Below are positions 13,702-14,644 of a DNA stretch of 14,644 nucleotides, piece by piece (the first letter of the stretch is position 1; the number at the start of each line of letters is the position of its first letter). Origin of the DNA: Flavobacterium psychrophilum (lineage in GTDB: Bacteria; Bacteroidota; Bacteroidia; Flavobacteriales; Flavobacteriaceae); contig CAMCTL010000078.1 in assembly GCA_945878515.1 (NCBI GenBank), positions 1-14,644 of the forward strand, read 5' to 3'. A program made the position numbers and the translations under genes. A model generated the notes under the pieces. The model searched no databases. It saw nothing but the letters and a program-made list of their open reading frames with translations, and had not been told where the DNA came from.

Positions 13702-14313
13702 TCAAAAATCATATTTCCGTTCAACGGCAAATCGAATTAAGTCTGTTTTGCCATAGATGTTCATTTTTTTGACAATATTTTTTCTATGGGTGTCCACTGT
13801 CGCTTTGCTTATAAATAGCTGGTGTGCAATTTCCAAAGAGGTTTTTCCTTCTCCAATTAGACTTAGTATTTCTTTTTCGCGAGAACTCAGTAGCACAGTT
13901 TCCTTTGTGTTCTGGTCAATTACAGAAATGGTTTCGTCAAAAAAGGTGTTGTTAAGGGCCACCGTCCGTATGGCTTCAATCACTTTATCAAGAGATGAGT
14001 TTTTCATAATATAACCCGAGGCTCCTGCTTCTTTCATTTTCAATATCGCTTCTGGTTGATCAAACATGCTAAAAGCAATGACTTTAATTTCTGGATATTT
14101 TTTCTTTATTGCTTTGGTGGCGCTAATACCATCACATTTTGGCATTCGAATATCGGTAAGAACCACTTGCGGTCTCATTTCATGGACTAGTTCTAATAGC
14201 GACTCACCGTCATTGGCTTCGCCAACAACTTTAATATCTGATATCGTCTTTAGCGAAAGTTTAATACCGTCTATTAGTGCTTGATGGTCATCGGCTATAA
14301 CTATTTTTATCAT
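13702..14313 (-). CDS. NarL/FixJ-family response regulator
   Basis: This is a DNA-binding transcription regulator that is switched by phosphorylation. The 203-aa product has an N-terminal receiver domain (1-120) with acidic pair Asp8/Asp9, phospho-acceptor Asp54 in VLTDIRMP, Ser82 in the Thr/Ser switch position and Lys104 in GYIMKNSS. A linker leads to a LuxR-type helix-turn-helix (about 141-200) with LSSREKEILSLIGEGKTSLE and then ISKATVDTHRKNIVKKM. Length and layout are complete for the family. The start codon overlaps the stop of the upstream kinase gene by ATGA (14310-14313), so the two are translationally coupled. The kinase is its probable partner. It may autoregulate and control neighbouring envelope operons, which is not shown by the sequence. 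Confidence 0.96.
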   Translation of the reverse strand: MIKIVIADDHQALIDGIKLSLKTISDIKVVGEANDGESLLELVHEMRPQVVLTDIRMPKCDGISATKAIKKKYPEIKVIAFSMFDQPEAILKMKEAGASGYIMKNSSLDKVIEAIRTVALNNTFFDETISVIDQNTKETVLLSSREKEILSLIGEGKTSLEIAHQLFISKATVDTHRKNIVKKMNIYGKTDLIRFAVERKYDF

Positions 14314-14644
14314 AATGGTAGGTCTATAATGATGGATGTTCCTTTGTTTATTACTGAATCAACAGTGAATGTCCCACCCATTTGTTCTACTTTCTTCTCC
14401 ATGTTTTTGAGTCCAATTCCGGACTGACTCACTATTGTTTTGGGGTCAAAGCCTTTGCCGTTGTCTTCTATAATAATGTTGATTTCGGTGGGAGATCCTT
14501 GGGTTAGATAGATGTTAACTTCGGTGGCTTCTGAGTGTTTGATAATGTTGGTACACAATTCCTGAATCATTCGGAATAGGCTCACTTCGATGGTGTTGTC
14601 TAACCGCTCGTCTAGCCCAAATGGAATTACATTAATTTTTAGTT
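14310..14644 (-). CDS. Sensor histidine kinase (HisKA_3 type), C-terminal part
   Basis: The gene runs off the right edge; only its final 111 or so codons are visible, reading from LKINVIPFGLDERLDNTIE through the HATPase domain. Motifs are the N-box (QELCTNIIKHSEATEV), the G1 box (EDNGKGFD) and the G2 region (GIGLKNMEKKVEQMGGTF), ending GTSIIIDLPL. The wording QELCTNIIKHS and GIGLKNMEKKV is typical of the DesK/NarX-like HisKA_3 kinases. The His-containing dimerisation domain and any sensor domain lie beyond the window. It overlaps the response regulator by 4 nt and forms a two-component pair with it, likely signalling from the envelope or cytoplasm. Confidence 0.92.
   Translation of the reverse strand, partial: LKINVIPFGLDERLDNTIEVSLFRMIQELCTNIIKHSEATEVNIYLTQGSPTEINIIIEDNGKGFDPKTIVSQSGIGLKNMEKKVEQMGGTFTVDSVINKGTSIIIDLPL

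Overview
The window looks like the chromosome of a Flavobacteriaceae bacterium, most likely Flavobacterium or a close relative. The DNA is AT-rich, genes lack strong Shine-Dalgarno sequences, promoters fit the Bacteroidetes form (TTTG, about 18 nt, then TAnnTTTG), and signal peptides often cleave before Gln. The gene order trpS, dprA, HU-like/SPOR protein is, from memory, typical of flavobacteria. No rRNA, tRNA, CRISPR array, insertion sequence or phage module was found.

Region 1 (1-3745) is housekeeping. It holds the 3' end of a small membrane protein gene, trpS (+), dprA (-) and a membrane-anchored HU-like/SPOR protein (+) with a clear terminator. The convergent trpS and dprA ends are separated by a long imperfect inverted repeat built from 10-nt units.

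Region 2 (3972-8729) is a tight leftward operon of five envelope genes, almost all of unknown function. They encode a large secreted protein that is currently split by a -1 frameshift, two paralogous small exported proteins (one a lipoprotein), a DUF6175-like secreted protein and a secreted protein with a helical, TPR-like C-terminal half. Tight packing and signal peptides on all products suggest one periplasmic or outer-membrane assembly. This is the best candidate here for an undescribed system.

Region 3 (8730-9767) is about 1 kb without a convincing gene. It carries hairpins, a 54-nt block bounded by inverted repeats and two copies of an ATACCCATTT element. The third copy lies upstream of the next operon.

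Region 4 (9768-12164) is a leftward two-gene operon: a predicted outer-membrane beta-barrel protein followed by a large lipoprotein, ended by a strong terminator.

Region 5 (12165-14644) holds a lone TIGR02594/CHAP-like cell-wall hydrolase homologue lacking the usual catalytic His, then a NarL/FixJ response regulator and the end of its HisKA_3-type sensor kinase, which runs off the right edge. The regulator could control the ATACCCATTT-marked operons, but that is only an inference from proximity.
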